53,173 nucleotides of DNA from Hallerella sp963629575 (GTDB lineage Bacteria > Fibrobacterota > Fibrobacteria > Fibrobacterales > Fibrobacteraceae), in contig CAVGIM010000014.1 in assembly GCA_963629575.1 (NCBI GenBank), positions 1 to 53,173 on the forward strand, given 5' to 3'. The translations under genes and the position numbers were made by a program. Of this stretch, positions 1-7,919 are shown piece after piece (the stretch's first letter is position 1; every line of letters begins with the position of its first letter). The notes below the pieces were generated by a model. That model was given only the letters and a program-made list of their open reading frames with translations. It was not told where the DNA came from and did not search any database.

Positions 1-1
1 A

Positions 2-307
2 GATGGAAAAATCTGCTTTTTGTGCATGAATTTACAGAAAAGGACTTGCCTAATCGGAAAAAGAAATGGAAATGGTACAAATCCTAGCGATGCTCCAACG
101 CCTCATCCAACATTGTTAGGTGGCAAGAATCCCAGAATTCAATGTGCGGGTATGCTTGACATTCGAAGAGGAAAGATCTATTCTTTTGACAATCAAAGCG
201 GTCATTTTAAGCCAAATGCAAAATCCCTGGAAAGGGCTGCCGAAATTTTTGCTAGATTGCCCAAAAACGTGTTTCATAAAAAATATATTGGAGGCAAGTC
301 CAAATGA
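2..307 (+). CDS. 3' end of a toxin-like protein gene (cut by the window edge)
   Basis: The reading frame is open at the left edge, so this is only the C-terminal part (about 101 codons) of a longer gene. A TTG at 20 and an ATG at 26 are in frame but neither has a convincing ribosome binding site. The C-terminus has the pattern HPTLLGG...AGxLxIxxGKI...DNQSGHFKP, a form I associate with the C-terminal domains of polymorphic or secreted toxins; this is recollection, not a search result. The stop codon overlaps the next start as ATGA at 304-307, so the next gene is translationally coupled, as an immunity gene often is. Base composition is AT-rich compared with the genes from 1265 onward, which suggests horizontal acquisition. 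The function is not established. Confidence 0.5.
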   Translation, partial: DGKICFLCMNLQKRTCLIGKRNGNGTNPSDAPTPHPTLLGGKNPRIQCAGMLDIRRGKIYSFDNQSGHFKPNAKSLERAAEIFARLPKNVFHKKYIGGKSK

Positions 308-687
308 ATAAATACTTGAACAAATGGTTCTGGATAAAGAAACGAGACGGGATACTTGACGCGATTGCGCGGGGACAATGGTTTATCCGTGGTTGGGAAG
401 TGCTCCAATGCATTGAAGAAAAAAAAGATTCGGCAATTCTTTGCTATAGAAATAATTCAATGATTATTCAGGTTCTTAAAAGCGCTCTCGAAGAACGCCC
501 TGCTCCAGCATTTTTACCAAATGACAATGTGAGGATTGTAAAAAAAAACATCTATGCGATTGTTAGGCAATATCTTTGGCACTGCAAAAAACATTATTAT
601 TATTATATGCTTGTTGACAAGAACGGCAAAATGCTGAAAAAGCGTTACATTGCGGACGAACTAGAAAAAGAGGCGCTATCGAAATGA
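304..687 (+). CDS. hypothetical protein, possible immunity or partner protein
   Basis: This 127-residue, lysine- and tyrosine-rich soluble protein has no domain that I recognise. It has no signal peptide or membrane segment; the middle is a run of basic and aromatic residues (KKHYYYYM near residue 97). The start overlaps the upstream stop (ATGA at 304-307) and its own stop overlaps the start of the RNA 2'-phosphotransferase gene (ATGA at 684-687), so three genes are read as a coupled chain. Following a toxin-like C-terminus, an immunity role is a reasonable guess, but it rests only on position. The A+T richness matches its two neighbours. Confidence 0.55.
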   Translation: MNKYLNKWFWIKKRDGILDAIARGQWFIRGWEVLQCIEEKKDSAILCYRNNSMIIQVLKSALEERPAPAFLPNDNVRIVKKNIYAIVRQYLWHCKKHYYYYMLVDKNGKMLKKRYIADELEKEALSK

Positions 688-1226
688 ACCTGGTGGAACT
701 TTCAAGAGAAATTTCATACGCATTGCGACACGCTCCATGGGAATACGAATTGGAGCTTGACGAACAGGGATTTGTGCCCATTGTACAATTGCTCCATGCA
801 TTGAACGAATCGGGTTCATACGAACGAGAAATTACGCGAAACGATTTGGAAAAAATCATTGCGTCTTCCGAAAAGAAACGCCATGAAATAGCCGGAGATA
901 GAATCCGAGCCCTGTATGGACATTCCATACCTCAATCCATCGATAGGGAGCGCGGAAATCCGCCGGCCATTCTCTATCACGGGACATCGCGCAAAAATCT
1001 TCCCCAAATTCTAGAAGGCGGACTAAAGCCGATGTCGCGGCAATATGTTCACCTGTCCGTCGACGTCGATACGGCAACTCGGGTTGGCAAACGACGCGAT
1101 CCGAATCCAGTCGTTTTGAAAGTCGATACGGCTTCGGCGCAAAAGAAAGGCGTCGCATTCTATGTTGGCAACGAAAAAGTCTGGCTTTGCCGGGAAGTTC
1201 CGCGGGAGTTCCTGCAAATCGGATAA
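684..1226 (+). CDS. kptA: RNA 2'-phosphotransferase (Tpt1/KptA family)
   Basis: The protein (180 residues) is a full-length KptA/Tpt1 homologue. The family removes an internal 2'-phosphate from RNA using NAD+, through an ADP-ribosylated RNA intermediate; in eukaryotes it completes tRNA splicing, while the bacterial role is unclear. Visible signatures are LSREISYALRHAP at residues 5-18 (with the catalytic Arg-His pair at 15-16), a KRHEI...IRALYGHSIP block, ILYHGTS, and QYVHLSVD followed by VGKRRDPNPVVL and a C-terminal VWLCREVPREFL. All hallmark blocks are in the usual order, so activity is likely. It is the last gene of the ATGA-coupled AT-rich cassette and may act on RNA damaged by its neighbour, which is inference. 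folE begins 38 bases downstream with a different base composition. Confidence 0.9.
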   Translation: MNLVELSREISYALRHAPWEYELELDEQGFVPIVQLLHALNESGSYEREITRNDLEKIIASSEKKRHEIAGDRIRALYGHSIPQSIDRERGNPPAILYHGTSRKNLPQILEGGLKPMSRQYVHLSVDVDTATRVGKRRDPNPVVLKVDTASAQKKGVAFYVGNEKVWLCREVPREFLQIG

Positions 1227-1264
1227 ATTTTGAATTTTCTCCGGTAAAAAGCTATTATTTGGGC

Positions 1265-1825
1265 ATGGACTTGAAAAAGATGGAATGCGGCTTTCGGATG
1301 CTTCTCGAAGGCATGGGCGAAAATCCGGAGCGCGAAGGCCTTTTGGACACGCCGAAGCGCGTGGCGAAAATGTATGCGGAACTGATGACGAGCCTGAACG
1401 CGGAGACCGATCCGGCGGAGATCCTGAATACCCGTTTCCATGAAAAATACGACGAAATGATCGTGGTGCCGAACATCGAATTTGCAAGCATGTGCGAGCA
1501 TCATTTCTTGCCGTTTACGGGGAGAGCCTTTGTCGCCTATATTCCGGGGGACTGCGTGGTCGGACTGTCCAAGATCCCGCGCGTGGTCGAATATTTTGCC
1601 CGAATGCCCCAGATCCAGGAACGGATGACGCGACAGATTGCGGAACTCATCCAGAAAGAGCTCAATCCCCGCGGTGTTGCCGTGCTGCTCGAGGCCAGTC
1701 ACATGTGCATGACGATGCGCGGCGTGAAAAAGCCCGGGGCGACGATGGTGACGACGCAGCTTCTTGGGCGTTTCAAGACGGACGAAAAGACCCGCGCCGA
1801 GTTCATGGCGCACATCCACCGATAG
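1265..1825 (+). CDS. folE: GTP cyclohydrolase I
   Basis: FolE converts GTP to 7,8-dihydroneopterin triphosphate, the first step of tetrahydrofolate (and some pterin) synthesis in the cytoplasm. The start at 1265 gives 186 residues beginning MDLKKMECGF, which fits the family; an in-frame ATG at 1187 would add a tail encoded inside kptA and is rejected. Zinc ligands are visible as Cys77 and His80 in CEHHFLPFTG and Cys148 in SHMCMTMRG. The blocks TPKRVAKMY and GLSKIPRVVEYFARMPQIQE are also typical. The gene stands between the AT-rich cassette and the gltB leader. No dedicated promoter is obvious in the 38-base gap, so read-through from upstream or a promoter inside kptA is possible. Confidence 0.95.
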   Translation: MDLKKMECGFRMLLEGMGENPEREGLLDTPKRVAKMYAELMTSLNAETDPAEILNTRFHEKYDEMIVVPNIEFASMCEHHFLPFTGRAFVAYIPGDCVVGLSKIPRVVEYFARMPQIQERMTRQIAELIQKELNPRGVAVLLEASHMCMTMRGVKKPGATMVTTQLLGRFKTDEKTRAEFMAHIHR

Positions 1826-1845
1826 ATTCGACCAAAATCAAGTAT

Positions 1846-1887
1846 TACAAATTTGTAGATTTTACAAAAAGGTATGACTTTTTTGTA
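1846..1887. promoter_or_regulatory. inverted repeats in the gltB leader, candidate operator
   Basis: A perfect 12-bp palindrome TACAAATTTGTA lies at 1846-1857. Right after it, TACAAAAA (1863-1870) and TTTTTGTA (1880-1887) form a second inverted repeat that reuses the same TACAAA half-site. Both lie in the 164-base gap between folE and gltB. They could be operator half-sites for a regulator of gltBD; the second could also be a weak stem at the end of folE, although no clean U-tract follows. Confidence 0.4.
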
Positions 1888-1909
1888 GGGCGAAAATTTT
1901 AAAACCCCT

Positions 1910-1934
1910 TTACTAGGCTTCGTTTGTCTAGTAA
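1910..1934. promoter_or_regulatory. inverted repeat TTACTAG-N11-CTAGTAA upstream of gltB
   Basis: Seven-base perfect arms at 1910-1916 and 1928-1934 lie 56 bases before the gltB start. Neither a sigma-54 (-24 GG / -12 GC) promoter nor a clear sigma-70 promoter is evident around it. It is best treated as a candidate regulatory site. Confidence 0.3.
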
Positions 1935-1989
1935 TTTTCTCTTAGACGATTGCAGAGGAGATGCTTCTTCTGCGGACGATAGGAGACAT

Positions 1990-4900
1990 ATGAAGGCTCA
2001 AGGTCTATACAACCCGCAAAATGAACACGACGCGTGCGGCGTTGGATTCGTTCTGAACATGAATGGCAAGAGAGAACACGGAATTGTCGAAAAGGGCGTG
2101 AAGGTTCTTGAAAATCTCCTCCATCGGGGCGCGACGGGCGCGGACGTGAATACCGGCGACGGCGCAGGACTTCTTGTCCAGATTCCGGACAACTTTTTCA
2201 AGAAATCCCTGAAGATGAAGCTTCCCGAAATCGGGAGCTATGCCGTGGGCATGTTCTTTCTGCCGCAGGATGCATCGAAGCGTCGCTCGGCGATGAGCCT
2301 TGTCAAAACGCTCGCGGGCGAAGAACATTTTGAAATCCTTGCGGTTCGCGACGTGCCCGTGAACGCAAATGTCGTCGGCGATACCGCTCGGGCCGTGATG
2401 CCGTTCATTTCCCAGGTGTTTCTTCAGCCGGAAAACGATCTTTCGGGTGAAGCTCTGGAACGCGCGCTGCTCGTGCTGCGGAAGCGGATGGAACACGAGA
2501 CGGAGCTTCCGGCGGACGGTGCGGACGGATTTTACGTGGCGAGCCTTTCGGCCCGGACAATCGTCTATAAGGGAATGATGACCGCGCCGCAGGTCCCGCT
2601 TTTCTATCCGGATCTGAACGATGCGAATTTCGACAGCGCGGTCGCGGTTGTCCACCAGCGCTATTCGACGAATACGTTCCCGAGCTGGCCCTTGGCGCAG
2701 CCTTTCCGCTACATGGCGCACAATGGAGAAATCAATACGATCCGCGGAAACCGCAACTGGATGGCTGCGCGCGAAAAGAATCTCTCGTCTCCGCTCTTTG
2801 GCGAAGATGTCCACAAGCTTTCCCCGATCCTCGAAAAAGGTTCGAGCGATTCCGGCAATCTGGACAATGTGCTCGAACTCTTGACCCTGGGAGGTCGCGA
2901 AGTCGGGCATTCGATGATGATGCTCATGCCGCAGGCCTGGGGAAAGAAGCACGCCATGGGACCGGACGTGCGCGGATTCTTTGAGTTCCACGCGGGAATC
3001 ATGGAACCCTGGGACGGTCCGGCAGCGGTCGCCTTCACGGATGGCGAGTGGGTCGGGGCGACGCTCGACAGGAACGGGCTGCGTCCGGCGCGCTACACGA
3101 TTACGAAAGACGGCTTTATGGTGTTCGCTTCGGAAGCGGGCGTGTTGGAAATCCCGGCGGAAAATGTCGAGGAAAAAGGTTCGCTGCGTCCGGGGCAGAT
3201 GCTCCTTGTGAACCTGTTGACAGGGCGCTTCTACAAGGACAGGGAAGTGAAGACGCGCTTTGCGCGCAAGGAACCTTATCGCCGCTGGGTAAAGGAAAAC
3301 CGAATCGATATCCACGGATTCTTCAATGCGGTGGGCGAAGTCTCCGTTGACGAATCGACTCTTCTCAAGCGGCAGAAGCTTTTTGGCTATACGCGCGAGG
3401 ATCTCGACCTTATCCTGAATGCGATGGCGTCCGACGGAAAGGAACCGGTCGGCTCGATGGGCTCGGACCAGCCGCTCGCTGTCCTTTCCGAAAAGCCCCA
3501 GCTTCTTTACTGGTATTTCAAGCAGCTCTTTGCCCAGGTGACAAATCCGCCGATCGATCCGATTCGCGAAGAGCTGGTGATGAGCCTCATGACGTTCCTC
3601 GGAATTCACGACAACGTGCTTGCGGAAGAACCTTCCCAGGCGCGCCTTGTCAAGTTCCGCTACCCGGTCCTTTCGAACGAGGACCTGGGGCGCCTTCGTT
3701 CCCTGCACCAGGAAGATTTCAAGTGTGCGACCGTTTCGATGGGATTCCCGGTGCTTTCCGATTCGCTGTCGTCGGGAAAGCTTCTCGAAAACGCCTTGGA
3801 CGAACTGTGTAAAAAAGTCGAGGAAAAGGTTCGTGCGGGGTTCAAGATTATCATTTTGAGCGACAAGGACCTTCCCGACGAAATCGCTCCGATTCCGGCG
3901 ATTCTCGCCGTGTCCGCGGTAAACCAGCATCTTTCCAGAGTCGGTATCCGGACAAGTTGCGGACTGATTCTCGAAACGGGCGAAGCGCGTGAAGTGATGC
4001 ATATCGCGAGCCTTCTCGGCTTTGGCGCGACCGCCATCAATCCGTATCTCGCGTTCGAATCGATTGCCGAACTGAGCAATACCCACCAGCTGACAAGGCG
4101 GATCGGGGTGACGGAAGCTATCGAGCATTATATCGATGCGATGAACAAGGGCTTGAAAAAGGTGATGAGCCGTATGGGCATTTCGACGCTCCGCAGCTAT
4201 CGCAATGCGCAGGTCTTTGAAATCGTCGGGCTTTCGAAGGATGTTGTCGATAGGTATTTTACGGGCGCGGCAAGTCGCGTGGGGGGAATCGGCATCGAGG
4301 AAATTGCCAAGGAAGCTCTGATGCGCTGGCGCGCGGCTATCGAAAGCAAGAGTCCTCTGCTTCCCTCGGGAGGCGAGTATCGTTACCGGAAGGACGGCGA
4401 ACGTCATCTCTGGACGCCAGAGGCTATCGCCGACTTGCAGATTGCGGTTCGAACGGGAAACCAGAAACGCTATGATTCCTATGCGGAACTCATCAACAAC
4501 CAGACGGAACACCAGAGCACGCTCCGCGGTCTCTTTACGTTCAAGCCGACGACGGCTGTCCCGCTTGACGACGTGGAACCCGCCTCCGAAATCATGAAGA
4601 GGTTCGTGACGGGCGCCATGAGTTACGGGGCGATTTCTAACGAGGCGCACGAGGCGATTGCGATTGCGATGAACCGGATTGGCGCAAAGAGCAACAGCGG
4701 TGAAGGCGGAGAAGATCCCGACCGTTACGTTCCGCTTCCGAACGGGGATTCCCTTTCGAGCGCGACAAAGCAGGTCGCTAGCGGGCGTTTTGGCGTGACG
4801 GACGAATACCTGGTAAACGCCAAGGAGCTCCAGATAAAGATTGCCCAGGGCGCAAAGCCAGGCGAAGGCGGACAGCTGCCCGGTCACAAGGTGAGCGAGG

Positions 4901-6474
4901 CGATTGCGAAAGTGCGCCATTCGACACCGGGCGTGACGCTTATCAGCCCGCCGCCTCATCACGACATCTATTCGATCGAGGATATTGCGCAGCTGATTTT
5001 CGATTTGAGAAATGCCAACGACAAGGCGCGCATTTCCGTGAAGCTGGTGTCCGAAGTCGGCGTGGGAACCGTCGCTGCGGGCGTTGCCAAGGCGCGTGCC
5101 GACATGATCCTGATTTCGGGATATGACGGAGGAACCGGAGCTTCTCCGCTCTCTTCGGTGAAGCATGTGGGCGTCCCTTGGGAACTCGGGCTTTCCGAGA
5201 CCCAGACGACTCTCGTGTTGAACAAGCTTCGCAGCCGCGTACGTCTGCAGGTCGATGGACAGATGAAAACGGGTCGCGACGTGGTTATCGGCGCTCTCCT
5301 CGGAGCCGAGGAGTTTGGGTTTGCGACGACGATTCTCGTTGTTCTCGGTTGCGTGATGATGCGTCATTGCCATTCGAATACATGTCCGGTCGGTGTCGCG
5401 ACACAGGATCCGGAACTTCGCAAGCGCTTCAAGGGGACGCCGGAACACATTATCCAGTATCTGAATTTTGTCGCCGAGGAAGTTCGCGCTTACATGGCGA
5501 AGCTCGGATTCCGCAAGTTCGACGAGATGATCGGTCGAAGCGATCTTCTGGAAATGAACAAGGCGATCGATTTCTGGAAGGCGAAAGGCCTTGACTATTC
5601 GGGCATTCTTTTCCGCGCATCGACAAAGCCGGAAGATGTCCGCTGCACGATGCACCAGGAAACGGGTCTTGACGGGGCATTGGATTACGACATTCTGAAA
5701 AAAGTCGAGAAGTCCATTGAAACGAAGGAGCCTGTTGTCGTCGAAATGCCGATTCACAATACGAACCGCACGCTCGGAACGATTGTATCTAGCCGAATCG
5801 CTTCGAAGCATGGCTATGCGGGAATCCCGGACGATACGATCACTCTCCGATTGAAAGGTTCCGCGGGCCAGAGCCTCGGCGCGTTCGGTGCGCACGGTCT
5901 GACGATAGAACTCGAAGGCGAAGCGAACGACTACATCGGCAAGGGACTTTCCGGCGCAAAGATTGTCGTGAAGCCTGCGAAGGGGAGCACGTTCAAACCC
6001 GAAGACAACGTTATCGGCGGAAACGTCATCCTGTACGGGGCGACTTCGGGAGAACTTTACATGAACGGCCGTGCCGGCGAACGCTTTGCGATTCGAAACA
6101 GCGGCGCGCTTGCGGTTGTCGAAGGCGTCGGCGATCATGCCTGCGAATACATGACGGGCGGTCGGGTCGTTGTCCTGGGATCGACCGGAATCAATTTTGG
6201 CGCGGGAATGAGCGGAGGAATCGCCTATGTCTATGACGAGGATGGCCGTTTCGACAGTCTCTGCAATACGGACATGATTGACCTCGATCCGATCGACGAG
6301 TCCGACGAAAGGGAACTCAAGCGTCTCATCGAAAACCACGTGAAATACACGGGAAGCCCGAAGGCGAAGCGAATTCTCGCTGGCTGGGAACGCGAACGTG
6401 AACTTTTTGTCAAGGTTTTCCCGATGGAATATCGCTGTGCCTTGAACAACATGAAAAGCCAGAACCGCGGATAA
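1990..6474 (+). CDS. gltB: glutamate synthase, large (alpha) subunit
   Basis: GltB transfers the amide nitrogen of glutamine to 2-oxoglutarate, working with GltD. The start at 1990 follows an AGGAG at 1981 and gives 1494 residues, the usual length; the frame is open further upstream but that part is not conserved. Domains in order: a class II glutamine amidotransferase starting at Cys16 (DACGVGF; the first 15 residues would be removed so that Cys becomes the N-terminal nucleophile), a central linker domain, an FMN-binding (beta/alpha)8 synthase domain around 800-1190, and a C-terminal beta-helix rich in GxxGxxxG. The [3Fe-4S] ligands are Cys1121, Cys1127 and Cys1132. gltD follows after 13 bases, with its ribosome binding site in the gap. 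Confidence 0.97.
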   Translation: MKAQGLYNPQNEHDACGVGFVLNMNGKREHGIVEKGVKVLENLLHRGATGADVNTGDGAGLLVQIPDNFFKKSLKMKLPEIGSYAVGMFFLPQDASKRRSAMSLVKTLAGEEHFEILAVRDVPVNANVVGDTARAVMPFISQVFLQPENDLSGEALERALLVLRKRMEHETELPADGADGFYVASLSARTIVYKGMMTAPQVPLFYPDLNDANFDSAVAVVHQRYSTNTFPSWPLAQPFRYMAHNGEINTIRGNRNWMAAREKNLSSPLFGEDVHKLSPILEKGSSDSGNLDNVLELLTLGGREVGHSMMMLMPQAWGKKHAMGPDVRGFFEFHAGIMEPWDGPAAVAFTDGEWVGATLDRNGLRPARYTITKDGFMVFASEAGVLEIPAENVEEKGSLRPGQMLLVNLLTGRFYKDREVKTRFARKEPYRRWVKENRIDIHGFFNAVGEVSVDESTLLKRQKLFGYTREDLDLILNAMASDGKEPVGSMGSDQPLAVLSEKPQLLYWYFKQLFAQVTNPPIDPIREELVMSLMTFLGIHDNVLAEEPSQARLVKFRYPVLSNEDLGRLRSLHQEDFKCATVSMGFPVLSDSLSSGKLLENALDELCKKVEEKVRAGFKIIILSDKDLPDEIAPIPAILAVSAVNQHLSRVGIRTSCGLILETGEAREVMHIASLLGFGATAINPYLAFESIAELSNTHQLTRRIGVTEAIEHYIDAMNKGLKKVMSRMGISTLRSYRNAQVFEIVGLSKDVVDRYFTGAASRVGGIGIEEIAKEALMRWRAAIESKSPLLPSGGEYRYRKDGERHLWTPEAIADLQIAVRTGNQKRYDSYAELINNQTEHQSTLRGLFTFKPTTAVPLDDVEPASEIMKRFVTGAMSYGAISNEAHEAIAIAMNRIGAKSNSGEGGEDPDRYVPLPNGDSLSSATKQVASGRFGVTDEYLVNAKELQIKIAQGAKPGEGGQLPGHKVSEAIAKVRHSTPGVTLISPPPHHDIYSIEDIAQLIFDLRNANDKARISVKLVSEVGVGTVAAGVAKARADMILISGYDGGTGASPLSSVKHVGVPWELGLSETQTTLVLNKLRSRVRLQVDGQMKTGRDVVIGALLGAEEFGFATTILVVLGCVMMRHCHSNTCPVGVATQDPELRKRFKGTPEHIIQYLNFVAEEVRAYMAKLGFRKFDEMIGRSDLLEMNKAIDFWKAKGLDYSGILFRASTKPEDVRCTMHQETGLDGALDYDILKKVEKSIETKEPVVVEMPIHNTNRTLGTIVSSRIASKHGYAGIPDDTITLRLKGSAGQSLGAFGAHGLTIELEGEANDYIGKGLSGAKIVVKPAKGSTFKPEDNVIGGNVILYGATSGELYMNGRAGERFAIRNSGALAVVEGVGDHACEYMTGGRVVVLGSTGINFGAGMSGGIAYVYDEDGRFDSLCNTDMIDLDPIDESDERELKRLIENHVKYTGSPKAKRILAGWERERELFVKVFPMEYRCALNNMKSQNRG

Positions 6475-6487
6475 AAGGAGATTGAAG

Positions 6488-7906
6488 ATGATTCCGAATA
6501 AACCTTTTCTCACCATTCCTCGCAAGAACGCCGACGAACGTCCCGTAAAGGAACGCATCCGCGATTACCAGCCGACCGCCATCGAAATGACGCGCGATCA
6601 GATCCAGGAACAGGCACTGCGCTGCATGAATTGCGGAGTTCCCTTCTGCCATGCCTACGGTTGCCCGCTTACCAATGTCATTCCTGAAATCAATCACGCG
6701 GTAAGTCTTGGCGAGTGGCGCAAGGCTCTGGACTTGCTGCTCGATACCAGCCCGTTCCCGGAATTTACGGGAATCGTTTGCCCGGCTCTTTGCGAAGGTT
6801 CTTGCGTGAACGGTCAGGACGGAGACGCGGTGACAAACCGCGAAATCGAGCATCGCGTGATAGAAACCGGCTACGAAAACGGCTGGGTCCATGCGAACCT
6901 GCCAAATGTTCGGACAAGCAAGCGCGTTGCGGTCATCGGATCGGGGCCTTCGGGACTTTCGTGCGCGGAGTATCTGAATCGCGCTGGCGTGAATGTGACC
7001 GTCTATGAAAAGGCGGAACATCCGGGAGGACTGATGCGCTACGGCATTCCCGATTTTCGCTTGGCGAAAACGGTCGTGGAACGCCGAATCGCGCTGATGC
7101 AGCAAGAAGGCATTCGATTTGAAACGAACGTGAACATCGGAACGGACATCTCTCCCGAATATCTGCTCCGTAACAATGACGCCATTGTCCTTTGCTGCGG
7201 TTCTCGCACGCCGCGCGATCTGAAAGTTCCAGGGCGCGAACTTTCGGGGATCCATTTTGCCGTGGACTACCTGACCCAGCAGAATCGCATCAACGGCGGT
7301 GAAATATTCGACTTCGACGAAACGAAAAACGCGAAAGGCAAGCATGTGGTCGTCATTGGCGGCGGAGATACCGGTGCAAACTGCATCGGAACGGCGATTC
7401 GCCAGGGCGCTCTCGACGTGACGCAGATAGAAATCATGCCGAACGCTCCGATGAAGCGGGTCGCGAACAATCCTTGGCCGGAATGGCCCCGCATTTTCAA
7501 GGAGTCCGCCGCGCACAGGGAAGGTTGCGAGCGCAAGTGGAATATCAACACGCTCGAAGCCATAGGGGAAAACGGCAAGGTCAAGGCTCTGCGCTGCACG
7601 GAAATCGAATGGAAACGCGGAGAAGACGGTCGAATGTTCAATGTCCCGAAACCGGATGGCGAATTTGTCTTGCAGGCGGACCTGGTGCTTCTTGCCATGG
7701 GCTTCACGGGACACGCGATTCCGGAAATCGTCGAGGCGTTCCATCTGAAAACGGATGAGCGCGGACGCATTTTCCGCGACATTTCCGGTATGACCTCTGC
7801 AAAAGGAGTGTATATTGCAGGAGACGTGGCAACTGGACAGTCCCTTGTTGTGCGCGCAATCGCAGACGGCAAGCGCGTGGCAAGCGGAGTGTTGGCCGCT
7901 CTTTGA
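6488..7906 (+). CDS. gltD: glutamate synthase, small (beta) subunit
   Basis: GltD oxidises NAD(P)H through FAD and passes electrons by two [4Fe-4S] clusters to GltB. The ATG at 6488 is spaced 7 bases from AGGAG (6476-6480); the TTG at 6482 is too close. The 472-residue protein has N-terminal cluster cysteines at 46, 49, 54 and 59 (RCMNCGVPFC...GCP), an FAD-binding GSGPSGLSCAEYL near 154, a second nucleotide-binding VVVIGGGDTGANC near 290, and the closing GVYIAGDVATGQSLVVRAI typical of the family. It is the second gene of a gltB-gltD-regulator operon; the regulator begins 13 bases later. Confidence 0.97.
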   Translation: MIPNKPFLTIPRKNADERPVKERIRDYQPTAIEMTRDQIQEQALRCMNCGVPFCHAYGCPLTNVIPEINHAVSLGEWRKALDLLLDTSPFPEFTGIVCPALCEGSCVNGQDGDAVTNREIEHRVIETGYENGWVHANLPNVRTSKRVAVIGSGPSGLSCAEYLNRAGVNVTVYEKAEHPGGLMRYGIPDFRLAKTVVERRIALMQQEGIRFETNVNIGTDISPEYLLRNNDAIVLCCGSRTPRDLKVPGRELSGIHFAVDYLTQQNRINGGEIFDFDETKNAKGKHVVVIGGGDTGANCIGTAIRQGALDVTQIEIMPNAPMKRVANNPWPEWPRIFKESAAHREGCERKWNINTLEAIGENGKVKALRCTEIEWKRGEDGRMFNVPKPDGEFVLQADLVLLAMGFTGHAIPEIVEAFHLKTDERGRIFRDISGMTSAKGVYIAGDVATGQSLVVRAIADGKRVASGVLAAL

Positions 7907-7919
7907 TATGCGAGGATAG

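Noticed and set aside
1826..1989. Sigma-54 promoter in front of gltB
   Set aside because: No GG-N10-GC element with TGGCAC/TTGC-like context is present.
2005..6558. A 1517-codon open frame on the minus strand opposite gltB
   Set aside because: It is a by-product of GC-rich codon bias in gltB; the product has no recognisable domain, and gltB itself is unmistakable.
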